In this document: positions 1 through 12,069 of the stretch, one piece after another
How positions within the stretch are numbered: the first letter of the stretch is position 1
How the letters are laid out: every line of letters starts with the position of its first letter
DNA from: Muricea muricata
Taxonomy: Eukaryota > Cnidaria > Anthozoa > Malacalcyonacea > Plexauridae
NCBI GenBank assembly: GCA_963855995.1
Contig: OY979717.1
Coordinates: 52,583,140 to 52,647,139, forward strand
Length of the DNA stretch: 64,000 nt
Direction of reading: 5' to 3'
Program-made: the position numbers and the translations under genes
The notes under the pieces: generated by a model
Told to the model about the DNA's origin: nothing
Seen by the model: only the letters and a program-made list of their open reading frames with translations
The model's database searches: none

Positions 1-170
1 AAATTATGCGTTTCAATAATAAGATTTAGAGTAATAAAGTAATCAAAAATATTTTCTTCACACTTGCATGTAGTAACTTATAGTTCTATTTTAAGATCCT
101 CTGCTTTATAAGAGAGTCTTTTACATTTTCAAACGTATACATATGCATTTGTTCTTTCTAGCTTGGATAT

Positions 171-3100
171 ATGGATGTTAAAATTGACAACAAGTGTGTG
201 TTTTGTTTGAAAGAACCATCTTCTGAAAAAGAAAAAAGATTCATAACGTTAGATAATTATTATCAGTTAGGTTTAACGAATGATGAATACGCACAACTGG
301 CCAATAAAAGAATTCGTTCCGTGTGTAGATTGTCAAAAGGTATTCCTAAATATCAAAAAAAGTGTGCGGTATTAACTTGCAACACGCCAAGAAAAAAACT
401 TAAATTAAGAGAGGTAAACTTAAATGATAGAAATGAGAATGCTATAAAACAAAAGTTCGGAGTTCACAAAGGCGAAAAGGTTTGCCAAGCCTGTTTGTAC
501 AGAATAAATAAATACATCAACAATGATTGTAAAGAGAATGGTGGGACACACAATTACACGACTCGGCAACCCGGACCTCCGACAATGACGAGACAAAATG
601 AAGAAATGAATGCGAGAGAAAAGGAAGGAATGAATGCGAGAGAAATGGAAACGCGTAGCAACATCCTTATACAGCAACACGAACGTCTGACACAAACAAG
701 AAACCAGGCTGAAACCAAAGTTAACAAAGGAAAAAACGACCATGGAGGAAGACCAAGGAAAAAGTACAGTGAAGGAAGTGCATCGACGAAACGAAAGATC
801 AAATCAAAGGCAAAAACTCTGCTGAATGAACTTGTAACCAAATATGATGAAATGTCAAAAGGTGAAGGACAGGAATTACTTACGGATGTTTGCGAAAAAA
901 CACCTATAAGCAACAAACCAGATAACAGATTGTTTGAAGTCGTCAATGGTCTTGCAACAGCCTTTGAAAAAGAGCCCGCTGGACCTGCTGGCAAGACCCG
1001 GATTCTTAGCACTGTGGCAAACTCATTCTCTAATAAAGAACTTAAAGAGAAATTTAGCTGCAGTGATTATCAAATAATGCAAGCTCGTAGACAAGCAGCC
1101 GAGTATGGGCCTGGGGCAACACCACCAAAGAGCAAGAAGTTTGTAACCAAATACAAAGTTCCATTTGAAGATATTGTGTTCCTTTTAAACTTTATCCACC
1201 ATCCAGATAATACAGAACCCTCTTCTCATAGAATGGCTTCGTGTAACGGCAAAAAATCATCATGGATTTCGGATTTGACTGGTGGAGGTAAACAACCTGT
1301 TCTTTGGCTAGAGGATGGCAAACATCATTTATACGAGAAATATAAACAAGAATGCTCCAGGCAAAGCATCAGGCCGATAAGTGAAACAAAATTCTTGGAA
1401 GGACTAAACGCCGATAATTTTAAAGAAATGGTGGAAATGGCAGGACTATGCAATATCTGCGATGAAATGGGAGCTCGAAATTTTGAAAGTTTTAACGCAC
1501 TACTTTCCAATATTGAAGAGGAGGTTACATCCTTTCTACCAACGCAAACGGAAGATGACAGTCGCGAACATAGTTTGAAGAGTAACTGGACAACCGAAAG
1601 TGTAACGATGATCGACCTACCACTACACGAAAGCGACAGACAACAAGTTAATCCACTTCCAAATGACAGCCCAGTACTTATGGTAGAAACACATTCTGCT
1701 GTGTACGACGACGCCTTATCTGTTAAGGGAATACGAAAAAGAATAAAGGCTTTCCGTGGCCATCTGCTGTCTGATTTCCAGACTTTGCTGAGCATCACCT
1801 CGAATTGTCCTTGTCATTGTATGACTTGGCTGCTTGAAGAAAATGCTGGATGTGAAAGCCATAGAGAGATGTGTGACAAATGCTTTGAAAGGTACCTATT
1901 ATTTAAAGACGTTGTAACGTTCATTAACAACACATGTTTACCGCCAGAAAGAAAGACCTACTACCAAAACCTGCTTGAGAGCATTGGCATAAAGACGCAA
2001 AAATACATTGCTCATCTTGTTCGAGGAAAGTATCAGAGGCAGCAATTCTTAAAAGCTATAAACGAGTCTCGTCCTGGTCACGCCATTGTAGTGTGTGATT
2101 ATATGATGAAACTGTTGTTACAGAAGTTTCGGGAGCCGCAAAAAGATTGGTATGCCAAGAAGGGTGTTTCAGTTCACGGATGCATGTTCTTTTTTCGATG
2201 TGGTACATCATCAGATATTCAGGTTGAAATACACGATTTATTTTCTAATGGGGACTGTACACAAAACTGGTTTTTCAGTGCTAGTGCATTAGAAGCATCT
2301 TTTAAAAATTTTCAAGCTCGTCATCCCGAAATCAACGTACTGTCGATATGGTCTGATAATGGACCCCACTATCACAACAGCTCTCTTCTGCTGTGGTTAA
2401 TGCGTATACACGAAATCTGCCCAGTGAAAATAGATAAATACTCATTTTTCGAAGCACAGAAAGGAAAGACGGCATTAGACGCTCATTTTGCAACTTTCAA
2501 ATTTGTACTAAAGGCATGGATGAAGAGAGGGAATGATATTCAAGTTAGTGACGATATCACCAACGAAACAAAAGATCACTTGAAAGGCACCCATGTTTAT
2601 GAAATACAAATTGATCGTACAAAGGAGCCACCAAGTGCCAAAACGTGGACAGGAATAACTGGTTATAGTGAGTTTATCTATCACTACAACAACAACAACG
2701 CGTGTATACAAATTGAAGTAAAGGAACAAACAAATGTACCAAAAAGCAAGCTACTAAAAGAGGAATGGCTCTTAAAGCTATGGCCATCATACATGTGCTC
2801 GGCAAGTACATCAACTGGAGTGACATCAACCTTCGACATACAAGACTCCCAAACAAAAGTTCCTCGATTTCAGGTTAAAGCTGCAAAGCCGAAAAAAAAA
2901 TGTAAACAAAAACCAGAAACTATAACACCAATGGCTGAAGACGAATCTCTGTGCACGGAAAGAAAATGTCACGTATGTTCAAAGTTCTTCTTGCGTCAGG
3001 GATCATTAGCTCGACACATTGGGTGCAAAAGATGTAAGAGATCGGAGGAGCCAAGAAAGAAACATGATGCAATCGAAATAGCACTAAAAGAGCATGCTAC

Positions 3101-3551
3101 TGCCATTGCAGCAAAAACCTGCCACTTGGAGATGCAGAAAGTTGCCACACAAAGCGAAAAAGGTGTGCGTTTTCATTTGAATATGTATTTTACCCAATTC
3201 AATCTTTGTAAACTAATTTTTGAACCATGACCCATCACAGGTGAGAAGCTACGAGCACTGCAAAGTTGGGAAAGTTATGTCCAAGGAGGTGCCAGAAAGA
3301 CCAGACATCCAAGGAAAAAAGTAAAATTTACAGAAGAACAGAAAAAACTGATGGAAAATTGCTTTGATGTCGGGGAACATGATAAGAAAAGTCGGTACAC
3401 CACTTCATCGTGCAGGCAGTTAATGTTGAAGAAATTGGGGGAGAAATCTGTTTTGTCAGAAAACCAAATTGCAGGCTATTGGAGCAACTACCGAAAAAGA
3501 AAAAATGAAGATGTGAAACAACAACAGAACAAAAAACAAAAACTAAATTAG
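171..3551 (+). CDS. DDE/RNase-H-like transposase-derived protein, two exons
   Basis: Exons 171-3162 and 3241-3551 join across a 78-nt GT-AG intron (donor after AAAAAG, acceptor CACAG) in phase 1, giving 1100 aa. Without splicing the frame stops at 3230 after 1019 aa with an unrelated tail. The N-terminus has Cys pairs (CVFC at about residue 9, CQAC near 107) that suggest a zinc-binding module. A basic, Lys/Arg-rich region follows. An RNase-H-like core shows candidate acidic residues D643 (VVCDYMMK), D729 (SDNGPHYHN) and E761 (FFEAQKGKTALDAHF). A C2HC-type finger sits near 933-955 (CHVCSKFF...HIGCKRC). Exon 2 adds a homeodomain-like segment (about 1025-1090: FTEEQKKLMENCF ... ENQIAGYWSNYRKRK). 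The DDE assignment is inferred from motif shape. I do not recognise the superfamily and see no flanking TIRs. It may be a domesticated transposase or an intact mobile gene. Confidence 0.75.
3163..3240 (+). other. Short intron in the transposase-derived gene
   Basis: This 78-nt segment begins GTGTGCG, ends CCATCACAG and carries an in-frame stop at 3228-3230. Removing it keeps frame and extends the protein by a basic, homeodomain-like tail. Retention would give a shorter isoform. Confidence 0.7.
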
Positions 3552-4089
3552 GTCCATACATTTACAGACATTTCTGAATAACAAACACTGAAATGAGGGT
3601 CAAAATTTATCCAGAAAAAAATGTATTTGAACAGTAAATTGTACTTGAAGAAATACAATTCAGTTGACAAAACTTTCCAACAAGCAAAAGCACACCAAAT
3701 AGAATTTCAAATCACTGAACTTACCTTATACACTGCAATTTATAGATTTCTGAAACCAGTACCTGTAATGAGAAATAGAAAAAAATGTGGCTAATATCAT
3801 CCCTTCTAAAATCATTACAAGCACTTTCAGGTTGGACATGTGGATTAAATGAGTGCATTGATTTACAAGTAAATTAAGGCAATTGTTTTTAAGTTTTTTA
3901 TGCCTTTTTGCTTTCTAGGCTAATAGTTTAACCAGCTTTTCAAGTATTTAGTTTGGTGTTGTTTTGTCTGGATAAATTGTGCAACTGTTACTCCATGCTT
4001 TGGATGATAAATTTTAACACATGTAAAAGTGAAGTACACTGTGAAAATAATTTAAAGAGATACCTAAAAATTAGTAAATGAGATATAAA
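3552..4089. other. Gene-free 3' flank
   Basis: AT-rich sequence after the transposase-derived gene. No coding signal or structured repeat was seen before the satellite begins. Confidence 0.5.
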
Positions 4090-5430
4090 TGGCAGACATT
4101 GTATTAAGTATGAGAGCAACATGGCCTACATTTAAATGTAATTTTCTTTTCGACATTCACTTTCCAATCTCTTTAAATTAGAACTGGATGCAGTTTATAA
4201 AGTGATTACAATAAATAAATTTAGAATTAAGAAGTGCATGCAGACATGGAAAATTTTATATATTAAAATGAAATATTAAATTGACAAGTATTAGGCCATT
4301 GCTGTAATGATTTGTCCCTTTTTTGCAATGAATGTCAATTTTCCTGTCTGTGGTCACTCACAAAACTTTTTAAAATCAATAAAATGGATGAAATTTGTAA
4401 AGTTATCAAGGTGAATAAATGTTTTACAAAATATTTCCAGTGAAGAAATTGGTATAAAAATGGGATGTACAGCAAATGGCAAATATTGCATCATATTAGG
4501 AGAGCAAAATGGCTCAGATTCAAAGGTAATTTTCTTTTCGGCGTCCACTTCCAAATCTCTTCAAATTTGAACTGAATGCAGTTTATAAAGTGAATACAAT
4601 AAATAAATGTATTTTAGGATTGAGAATTACATACAAACATGGAAAAATTATAAATAAAATGAAATACTTATGGCTAGTATTGCATCATCATAATGAATAT
4701 GCCTTTTTTGTTTAACTTAAAGTGAATTCTTTTTTCATTGCTGGTCACTTACAAACTTTTTAAAATTTGAACTAGATAAATTTGTAAAGTCATAAAAACT
4801 AAAAAACATATTGTGAGATTAAGAAGTACTTCCAGTCATGAAAAGTATAAAAATGGGATGTACAGCAAATAGCAAATATTGCATCATATTAGGAGAGCAA
4901 AATGGCTCAGATTCAAAGGTAATTTTCTTTTCGGCGTCCACTTCCAAATCTCTTCAAATTTGAACTGAATGCAGTTTATAAAGTGAATACAATAAATAAA
5001 TGTATTTTAGGATTGAGAATTACATACAAACATGGAAAAATTATAAATAAAATGAAATACTTATGGCTAGTATTGCATCATCATAATGAATATGCCTTTT
5101 TTGTTTAACTTAAAGTGAATTCTTTTTTCATTGCTGGTCACTTACAAACTTTTTAAAATTTGAACTAGATAAATTTGTAAAGTCATAAAAACTAAAAAAC
5201 ATATTGTGAGATTAAGAAGCACTTCCAGTCATGAAAAGTATAAAAATGGGATGTACAGCAAATGGCAAATATTGCATCATATTAGGAGAGCAAAATGGCT
5301 CAGATTCAAAGGTAATTTTCTTTTCGGCGTCCACTTCCAAATCTCTCCAAATTTGAACTGAATGCAGTTTATAAAGCGATTACAATAAATAAATGTATTT
5401 TAGGATTGAGAATTACATACAAACATGGAA
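4090..5430. repeat. Tandem satellite, unit about 393 bp, about 3.5 copies
   Basis: The block beginning TGGGATGTACAGCAAAT starts at 4461, 4854 and 5247, spacing exactly 393 bp twice. Copies two and three are nearly identical. A more diverged copy precedes them (AGAGCAAC at 4113 aligns with AGAGCAAA at 4501). The third unit breaks off near 5430. Each unit carries the same runs (TTCTTTTCGGCGTCCACTTCC, GAATGCAGTTTATAAAG). No ORF spans a unit, so this is a noncoding local tandem array. Confidence 0.9.
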
Positions 5431-6115
5431 AAAAGGAATACCATCTGGAAATGTCACAAGGGGCAAGCTACTGTTTCATCTATACCTGGGCTACCTCACC
5501 TTTATAAAACATCCAAAATTTTTAGGAATCATACCGGTTTACATTTGCAAGATTGTCAGGAAGCAATCTTATTTTATTCATTTATCATGCACATATATAA
5601 TTTGTTCGAGCGAACTTGCTATTGGGAGGTGGTTCACTTATTCCAATAGTTGAGACAGTTAATAGAGGACACAATTACTACAAAAATTAAAGATAAATTA
5701 CCGGTATACATTACCTTGATAGTCCTCCATACTTCACATTAGAGCAATAGTTCACGAGACTGTTTCATTCCATGGCGAATTTAAACGATCAGCACCTATT
5801 CCTTTCAGGTGCTACATAATGAATACACGATCGTGCGCTAAAATGTGCACAAAGTTTCTACACTTCGCCGCCAGTCAAACAACATGCCAATTTCACATCA
5901 TTTCTTTTAACTTTTTTCTTTTGATAATAAACATACAAATAAAAGACTGATTCAACTTTCAATTCAATGTCCATAGAGTCCATGTATGTCTTTATTTAAC
6001 AGATAGAGTGCCATAGACCAATACAAACATCGTTCTTCGACAGCCGCCATGTTTATTGATAAATGACGTCATAGGTTTTGAGCGCGTTTTACGTGCCACG
6101 GAAAAAAATCTCCTC
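5431..6115. other. Gene-free stretch
   Basis: Overlapping short ORFs at 5393-5653 begin inside the satellite and show no domain. Nothing else is supported here. Confidence 0.4.
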
Positions 6116-6918
6116 TTAATTAAAAGGGTATTAGCAATAGAAATTTTATTGTTTCTTGTGAAAGAGCATGAAAAAGTAAACCGACTGGCCGTTTACTGTA
6201 GTAGGCTATCTCTTTTAATTCCGAAGTTATTCGCAGAAATGTACAAAATATAAACTGCTGATTCAGCAAAAGTTGTCACGTCACTAGTTGGGTAAGTAGG
6301 TTAATAAATACATAAACGAGCATAGCTCAGTTATTATTCAGTCAAACTCAATAAAATTTTGCACATGGATACTACATGACAAGACGCACCAGAAACGTTT
6401 CTGATTTTGTTGCCAAGTAACACTGCCGTCCCCATGCTCCTGATACGAAATTTATATAACTTGTTATATTTATCCACGTGGGCGTTTTTTTCGAACAATG
6501 ATCTTCCCATTGAACTTTAGGCATGCATATTTATAGCAGACACACTTCCGATAACATGTTATCATAACCAGTTCCAGTATAAAACTATTTTACAAAAAAT
6601 CTGTGCAGGGCCTGGGCACGACAGTATTACTATAGCAACGACATTAGAAATGCATGTAATGTAGTATCTGTGTACAAAAGCTCATTGAATTTGAGTTAAT
6701 AATAACTGAGCTGTGCTCGTTTATGTATTTATATGTATTAAACGGCCTATTTACCCAACTAGTGACGTGACAACTTTTGCTTAATCAGCAGTTTATATTT
6801 TGTACATTTTTGCAAATAACTTCGGAACAAAAAGAGATAGTCTACGGCCAATCAGCTTACTTTTTCATGCTCTTTCACATGAAAGAATAAAAAATTTTAT
6901 TGCCAATGCCCTTTAAGT
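6116..6918. mobile_element. Foldback/MITE-like element with about 250-bp inverted arms
   Basis: The left arm (about 6116-6365) and right arm (about 6680-6918) are imperfect inverted repeats. Examples are GTCACGTCACTAGTTGGGTAA on the left against its reverse complement in TTACCCAACTAGTGACGTGAC, and GAAAGAGCATGAAAAAGTAA against TTACTTTTTCATGCTCTTTC. The spacer is about 310 bp with no ORF of note. No clear target duplication was identified. Confidence 0.85.
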
Positions 6919-7473
6919 CTATTTAATCCATATAGTGCACGGTATATATTTAAAGTGTGCAATGTAGCAAACGTCCCCAAATAAAAAAGTGTTTATCAAT
7001 GATTTGGAAGTTTTGCGCAAGCGGGCAAATATGATTCTCTTTTACTGGTGCCTGAGATCTTCACCTGTAAGACCTGGTTCACAGGCAAATGATTGAATGA
7101 TTTCTGTATCTTTGCTAAAGCAATATTTGTCCCATACTTTAATTTGCCGATTATTACGATAAGCGTGAACCAGGCTTAATTCTGACTTGTTTCCGATCAG
7201 ACATAGATTTTCCGCTGATACAGGAATGGACATATCTCCAGAGCGCAACTAAAGCCCTGACGATAAAGGAAATTTCAAATTCATTCCCATCAATGGGGAA
7301 AATATCCCGAGTAGATATCCTGTGGCAAACTAAAATAATTCAAAGGAATTCTCAAAAATTCAAAGGAATTGTCAAAACCTCTGCGAAGGAGAGAGCCCAC
7401 TGATCTCTACTGACATATTAGTAAAGCTCAGTGAGAGAGCCTCAGCGTGAGGATCACATGCAACTAATCGTTT
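6919..7473. other. Gene-free stretch with a small inverted repeat
   Basis: CCTGGTTCAC near 7073 and GTGAACCAGG near 7166 form a 10-bp perfect inverted pair about 100 bp apart. This may be a short repeat remnant. The 68-codon reverse ORF here lies largely inside it and is not credible as a gene. Confidence 0.4.
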
Positions 7474-7481
7474 CTTGTAGC

Positions 7482-7761
7482 CAGGGACGTAGCCAGAACT
7501 TTCAAAGGGGGGAGCCCTGCAGATACTAATAATTATGATAGGTTTGACGCGCCTATCGCGTTAAATACGAGGTTTTTATCAAAGAGACGTGACGTCAATG
7601 CGGCGTAAAATGCCGTGATTGCCCATCTCCAGATTTGCTCACGGCATTTCCACATCGTTTTTACCTCGCTTTGGCGTAGTCAAAGGCGTTGTGTCGTCTT
7701 TGCTAAACCTCTCTATCAACGAAAGGGGGGAGCCTCGGCTCCCCTCCTGGCTACGTCCCTG
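7482..7761. mobile_element. hAT-type MITE with 8-bp target-site duplication
   Basis: Terminal inverted repeats CAGGGACGTAGCCAG (7482-7496) and CTGGCTACGTCCCTG (7747-7761) are exact reverse complements. The element is flanked on both sides by CTTGTAGC (7474-7481 and 7762-7769), a perfect 8-bp duplication as expected for hAT transposition. Poly-G/poly-C runs lie just inside the ends. There is no transposase, so it is non-autonomous. Confidence 0.92.
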
Positions 7762-7769
7762 CTTGTAGC

Positions 7770-8880
7770 TACGCATTTAGGTTTCAAATATGGAATTGTT
7801 TGTAGTGATTTTTTTTCATAAATTCCGGTTTAACTTGAGACAGGAACAGGACGGAGGCAAAATACACAAACGTTTGTTTATGTAAGTGAAAATGAAAGCA
7901 TTGCAAAGCAGCGTGTTTAACATGCATGTGTCATCAGTGTCAGATGTTGATATCTTGACATATAGATCCACTAGTGAAGATATCGATCACGTGACCAATA
8001 ATTTTGTGTTTTCAAAATGGCGATGTTTTCAAAACAGCGAACCAGTTTTCAAAGAAAGAAACAAGCTGTTTGTGTTGAAAAAATGGAAAGACTTCAAGTA
8101 AATCACCAAAAGCATATGCAGATGCAGACATATGCAGATGCAGACATATGCAGATACTGACTTGGGTCTTTTAAATGCGACTACAAAATAATAAACGTTA
8201 ACAGAGCATTACACAGCGGTTTGAAGACATGAATTTTATCTTCTCGTGGTGAAAACAATATTTTAGTCATTCGGTGCGCTCATTCGTACTGCGTTCAATA
8301 TTTGTTTTCGCCCCTGAAGGTAAAATTCATATCTTCGCAATATCCTGTAATATCCTCTATACATGTGTAATTATTTATGTTAATTTAAGAGGGTGTCAAG
8401 CACACTCCTGTCATTTGTCATTGTCAAGTACTAGTGCAATACTTGTTTGTCATTTTCCAACTACAAGACTTGTTTGTCATATACCAAGCTCCTTTGTTCT
8501 TCAGCTATCAATTAATGTTGATTCTGGCTCACAATTTCAACGTCTCCTTAACCATAGCATGAAGGATTTTCAATGGAAAATTGATAAGTTCTAAGAATTT
8601 TTGAGAAACGTCCAGGAAACTGACTAAGTATTAAAGATTTTGGGCAAACACTTTAGAAACTTTCTAAATTTATGAGAGCAAAAATTCCTGCAGCATGTGA
8701 GCACAGAAAGTTTTTTAATCTCTTCTGGCCTCCTCTACATTAACCCTTGAGGCAGCTAAACATTTTTCTTTTGCTTCTCTTTTTCTTTTGTAAACGTCTA
8801 ACATCAGCACAACTAGTCCAAATTACTGCCTCGTGTCTCGTGGAAAATAATTTCATCGCTCGAAGGTTGTAAGTTCAGCT
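7770..8880. other. Gene-free stretch downstream of the GPCR
   Basis: Contains the small 16-bp tandem repeat at 8113-8158. Short ORFs at 7886-8101 and 8274-8594 show no domain or neighbour support. Confidence 0.4.
8113..8158. repeat. 16-bp minisatellite, about 2.8 copies
   Basis: Repeats of CATATGCAGATGCAGA in tandem. Confidence 0.85.
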
Positions 8881-9783
8881 TTATGCATTAATGTTAGTAC
8901 TCGATGTCCGTGCTTGAAATATCGTGTGGAAACTGTTTGATATGGTGGTTCTGAAAGCACTTCGAAATCTCTTCATTCGGAAAGCATACACGATGAAGTT
9001 CAAAGCAGAATTACTGATGGCCGTTGTTCGAACCCAGTTGTAAGCTTCGCCGCTGTTGGTTGAAGGTTTCGAGGTACGATAATAAAAGAAAGGTACCCAC
9101 ATTATCGTAAACATAGCAATGATCAATGCCATTGTTGAAGTTACCACCTTTTCAGCGTGTCGTGTTGTTCGAGCGTTTTCTTCAGTGATGCTTGTTGACC
9201 TTTTCATCTTCTCGCTTTGACTGTGCAACTGATGCAGAATTATAAGATAGCTCACCACAATATATAAATACCCGAGAGCAAATAGCACGGCGGAGAAAAA
9301 AGACGTAGCTCTCTTACTCACAGCCAGACGTAAGATAGTATAAATCAAAGGAAGTATGACGCTGATACTAACAAAAACAGCAAACCTTCTTCTAGGATGA
9401 TAATTTTTGTACGCTACTGGTTTTAAGACTGCCATCAAACGTTCTGTTGTAATGAACAGTAAGATGAGAAAGGACGCTGCGGCCGAAAAATTTCCAACAC
9501 TTCGAAACACTGTCTCCAATGTTTTATTGCACTCTCCCTTGCTTTCTCCGATTACCATGGCAATTAACAAAGGCTGCGCTATGGCGCTCGTGAGAAAGTC
9601 AGCAACGGCTAGGGCGACCAGATAAAAATTACTTAATGTGCGTAGTTCTATGATTCTGTGCACGGCTACCAAAACCAAACTGTTGCCAATGATACCCAAC
9701 ACACAAAATATGGCATTGATCGTGGCTAATGCGATGGATGACGAGTACGGCAGATGGCAAAAACTTGACTGATTTGAATCCAT
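8881..9783 (-). CDS. Class A (rhodopsin-like) G-protein-coupled receptor, single exon
   Basis: A 300-aa intronless ORF with seven hydrophobic segments. TM1 carries IGNSLVLV (N34 = 1.50) and TM2 LAVADFL (D62 = 2.50). TM3 ends TTERLMAV (114-116 ERL in place of DRY). TM6 has MWVPFF instead of CWxP, and TM7 NSALNFIVY replaces NPxxY. A TM3 cysteine candidate (C84) is present, but the short second extracellular loop (around AVSKRATSFF) has no cysteine, so the usual TM3-ECL2 disulfide appears to be missing. The N-terminus is short, with an NQS glycosylation site. The first Met opens directly before TM1, which fixes the start. These features resemble the large single-exon orphan GPCR expansions of cnidarians. 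The ligand cannot be predicted. It lies alone between repeat-rich intergenic regions. Confidence 0.93.
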   Translation of the reverse strand: MDSNQSSFCHLPYSSSIALATINAIFCVLGIIGNSLVLVAVHRIIELRTLSNFYLVALAVADFLTSAIAQPLLIAMVIGESKGECNKTLETVFRSVGNFSAAASFLILLFITTERLMAVLKPVAYKNYHPRRRFAVFVSISVILPLIYTILRLAVSKRATSFFSAVLFALGYLYIVVSYLIILHQLHSQSEKMKRSTSITEENARTTRHAEKVVTSTMALIIAMFTIMWVPFFYYRTSKPSTNSGEAYNWVRTTAISNSALNFIVYAFRMKRFRSAFRTTISNSFHTIFQARTSSTNINA

Positions 9784-11252
9784 CTTGCCTACAAAATAAG
9801 TAACGCATAGATAGTGTCGAATCTTACATCTGAAAAGACTTTGTAGGATAGGTTGTACATTGCATATTCATCTTTGTTGATATATTGCTAATTCAATATT
9901 TCTAACCCTAGAGGCTACATAGATATTGGCTTGAAGCAATGACAAGACCAGCTGATGTTATATAGTAGGCATGCATAGTGGACAGACCACATATAGCTAG
10001 CGCGTGAATTGTGTGTAAATAACCTGCAGACCTTATGCTCAAGTTGTCGCTATAGACTTATCTCTTATACCACACGTGTCTCACAAATGCTGTATACGGA
10101 TGCGTTATGACATGAAGATTTCTAATTACTAGTTTCAAAGAGCCGACCACTTGCCAGAGCTTTTACACAGATTTCTTTACAAATATCTATCGTTGGTAAT
10201 CTGTATAAATACTTCACGTATGAGTGATTATGAAATAAAATAATGGTAAAAAATTGCGTAGATTGATTATACTAACCTTTATCTTTGGTTCTTTATATAT
10301 GTGCAGTATTGCAACGCTGACTTGAATGTTGGTGTTCCCCAGTCGTGCGAATTATTGACAATTCCGATTTCTCTGTAATACAGAAAGTACAACCAGTGAT
10401 TTATATGTGTACCGAACGAGGAAAACGAAAATTGAAAGCGGAACACTTAATCTCTGATTACCGACGATCATGAAATAAGAAGCTTTCTGTTTTACCTCAA
10501 TTTATTTTCACCACAGTATGACTTCTGTGAATGTGATCAATGAAGCAATAAATAAAATTCGTGTTTTTTAACAGCATGACGTAAATGTTTGCCTTGTGGG
10601 TAAAGATTATTAAATTTCAATCAAACTTCCAGCCGCTTTATTTTTGCCATGAATAAAGCGACTGCTTCGCAGGCTATCAAACTTCCCACGATCGACATAA
10701 AGTGCATGGGTACAACAGGATATTTGAATAACGCGAGGCGCTAAAGTGTAGTATATTTCAGAAACTAAGGATTAAGATGGTGCTACAAGTTGTCTGGATC
10801 TTTTTTAATTAACACAAAACTTCCTTTTTGCACCAGGAAAATCAATATTGCTACTGCGATTTTATCTACTGGATAAAGTTCCGTAAAATTGAACTTCCAG
10901 GAGCAATGGATTTGGCCTTCTTGAATATTGAAAATTTTGTCGGCACGATCTCGTATATTGCTAAATTAAGGCTGTCAAAAAGTGTTTTTACTTCTCAAGA
11001 TGTACAAATCCGCGGTAATGATTTGTTGTGTTAGAATGCGGGACGCCAACAGCCTACACTATAACAGGCTTTATGACTGGTCGGTAATAACAATGGAAAC
11101 AAGAAATATTGAAATTGGTTTTCTAAAGAACGAATCACAAATAATGATACGATGACTTGTTGAAAAACCCAATCACAATGCTTAGGTTAATATTTACTCT
11201 CAGATGCAGCTGCCCACACGATCAATACACGTAGTTTGGTTTATCAAGTCAG
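9784..11252. other. Gene-free stretch upstream of the GPCR
   Basis: Presumably holds the GPCR promoter and any 5' UTR. No TATA box or upstream coding exon could be assigned. The 68-codon ORF at 10828-11034 has no recognisable features. Confidence 0.4.
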
Positions 11253-11462
11253 ACAACATGGAAAACTGACAGAATTTCATGTTGTGAGAAAAGTATTGCC
11301 CCACTAGAAGATTCAGTCAGTCGAGGTAATGAATTGGAAATTAAAGCATTAACAATTTGCGATCCAAATAAAGTGACTTGGAGTGCCCTCGTAACTCAGG
11401 CGCCCAAAGATGATAAGTCTGTTGCTCGATTTGCTGTGCCTGTCGAACGTGTTCAATTTTAA
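11253..11462 (+). other. Candidate orphan exon or pseudogene fragment
   Basis: A 69-codon open stretch ending in TAA follows an AG (ATCAAGTCAG) and reads as plausible protein (TWKTDRISCCEKSIAPLED ... KVTWSALVTQAPK), but it has no ATG. No partner exon was found. It could be a terminal exon, a retrocopy remnant or chance. No family is recognised. Confidence 0.2.
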
Positions 11463-11701
11463 TCAGACATTCTTCTTGAGACACTAGGGAATACAGCTAT
11501 ATTTTCCAAGGTCGACGCATGAAAAAAAAATATTCAGTCTCCCTTATATCTACGAAGAGAATTTGCTTTATTTCTTGTTTTTCCAAGAGTTGCAACTAGT
11601 GGTCTCGGGCATGCGAGCATTGCCCGTGTAAAATAGCCGGTTATAGGTTTCATGCAGGTTAACACACTACATAACCCGCACTGTTGCTACTAAACACTAT
11701 A

Positions 11702-12069
11702 AAGCCCTGTACAGACAAGCAAGTTTTCCTTGACAAGTTTCTTAACGAGTTCACTTACGCGTCTGTACGACGAACAAATTTTCCTTGACAAGTTGTCCTT
11801 GACGGGATTTATTTGTTCCTGTGTGCGCGAAATTTGATAATATTTTTTTCCTGACAACTTTTACGAGGCCGCATGAATTAAGTATAAACAAAAATTCCCT
11901 TGTCAAGGGTTCCTTGTTGCACGTGCACACGAGCAAGTTTCCTTGTCGAAAAGCTGCTAGGACTAGCTTTTAAACCAGGCTCCTTGTCAAGGAAAAATTG
12001 TCAATTTTTTCGTGTACACACGAGCAAATAAAACTTGTCAAGGAAAACTTGCTCGTCTGTATGGGGCTT
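11702..12069. mobile_element. MITE with about 38-bp terminal inverted repeats
   Basis: The left end (AAGCCCTGTACAGACAAGCAAG...) and right end (...CTTGCTCGTCTGTATGGGGCTT) are inverted repeats. CCTTGACAAGTT/AACTTGTCAAGG motifs recur in both orientations inside. Flanks share ACTATAA, but not immediately adjacent to the ends, so the target duplication is unresolved. Confidence 0.85.
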
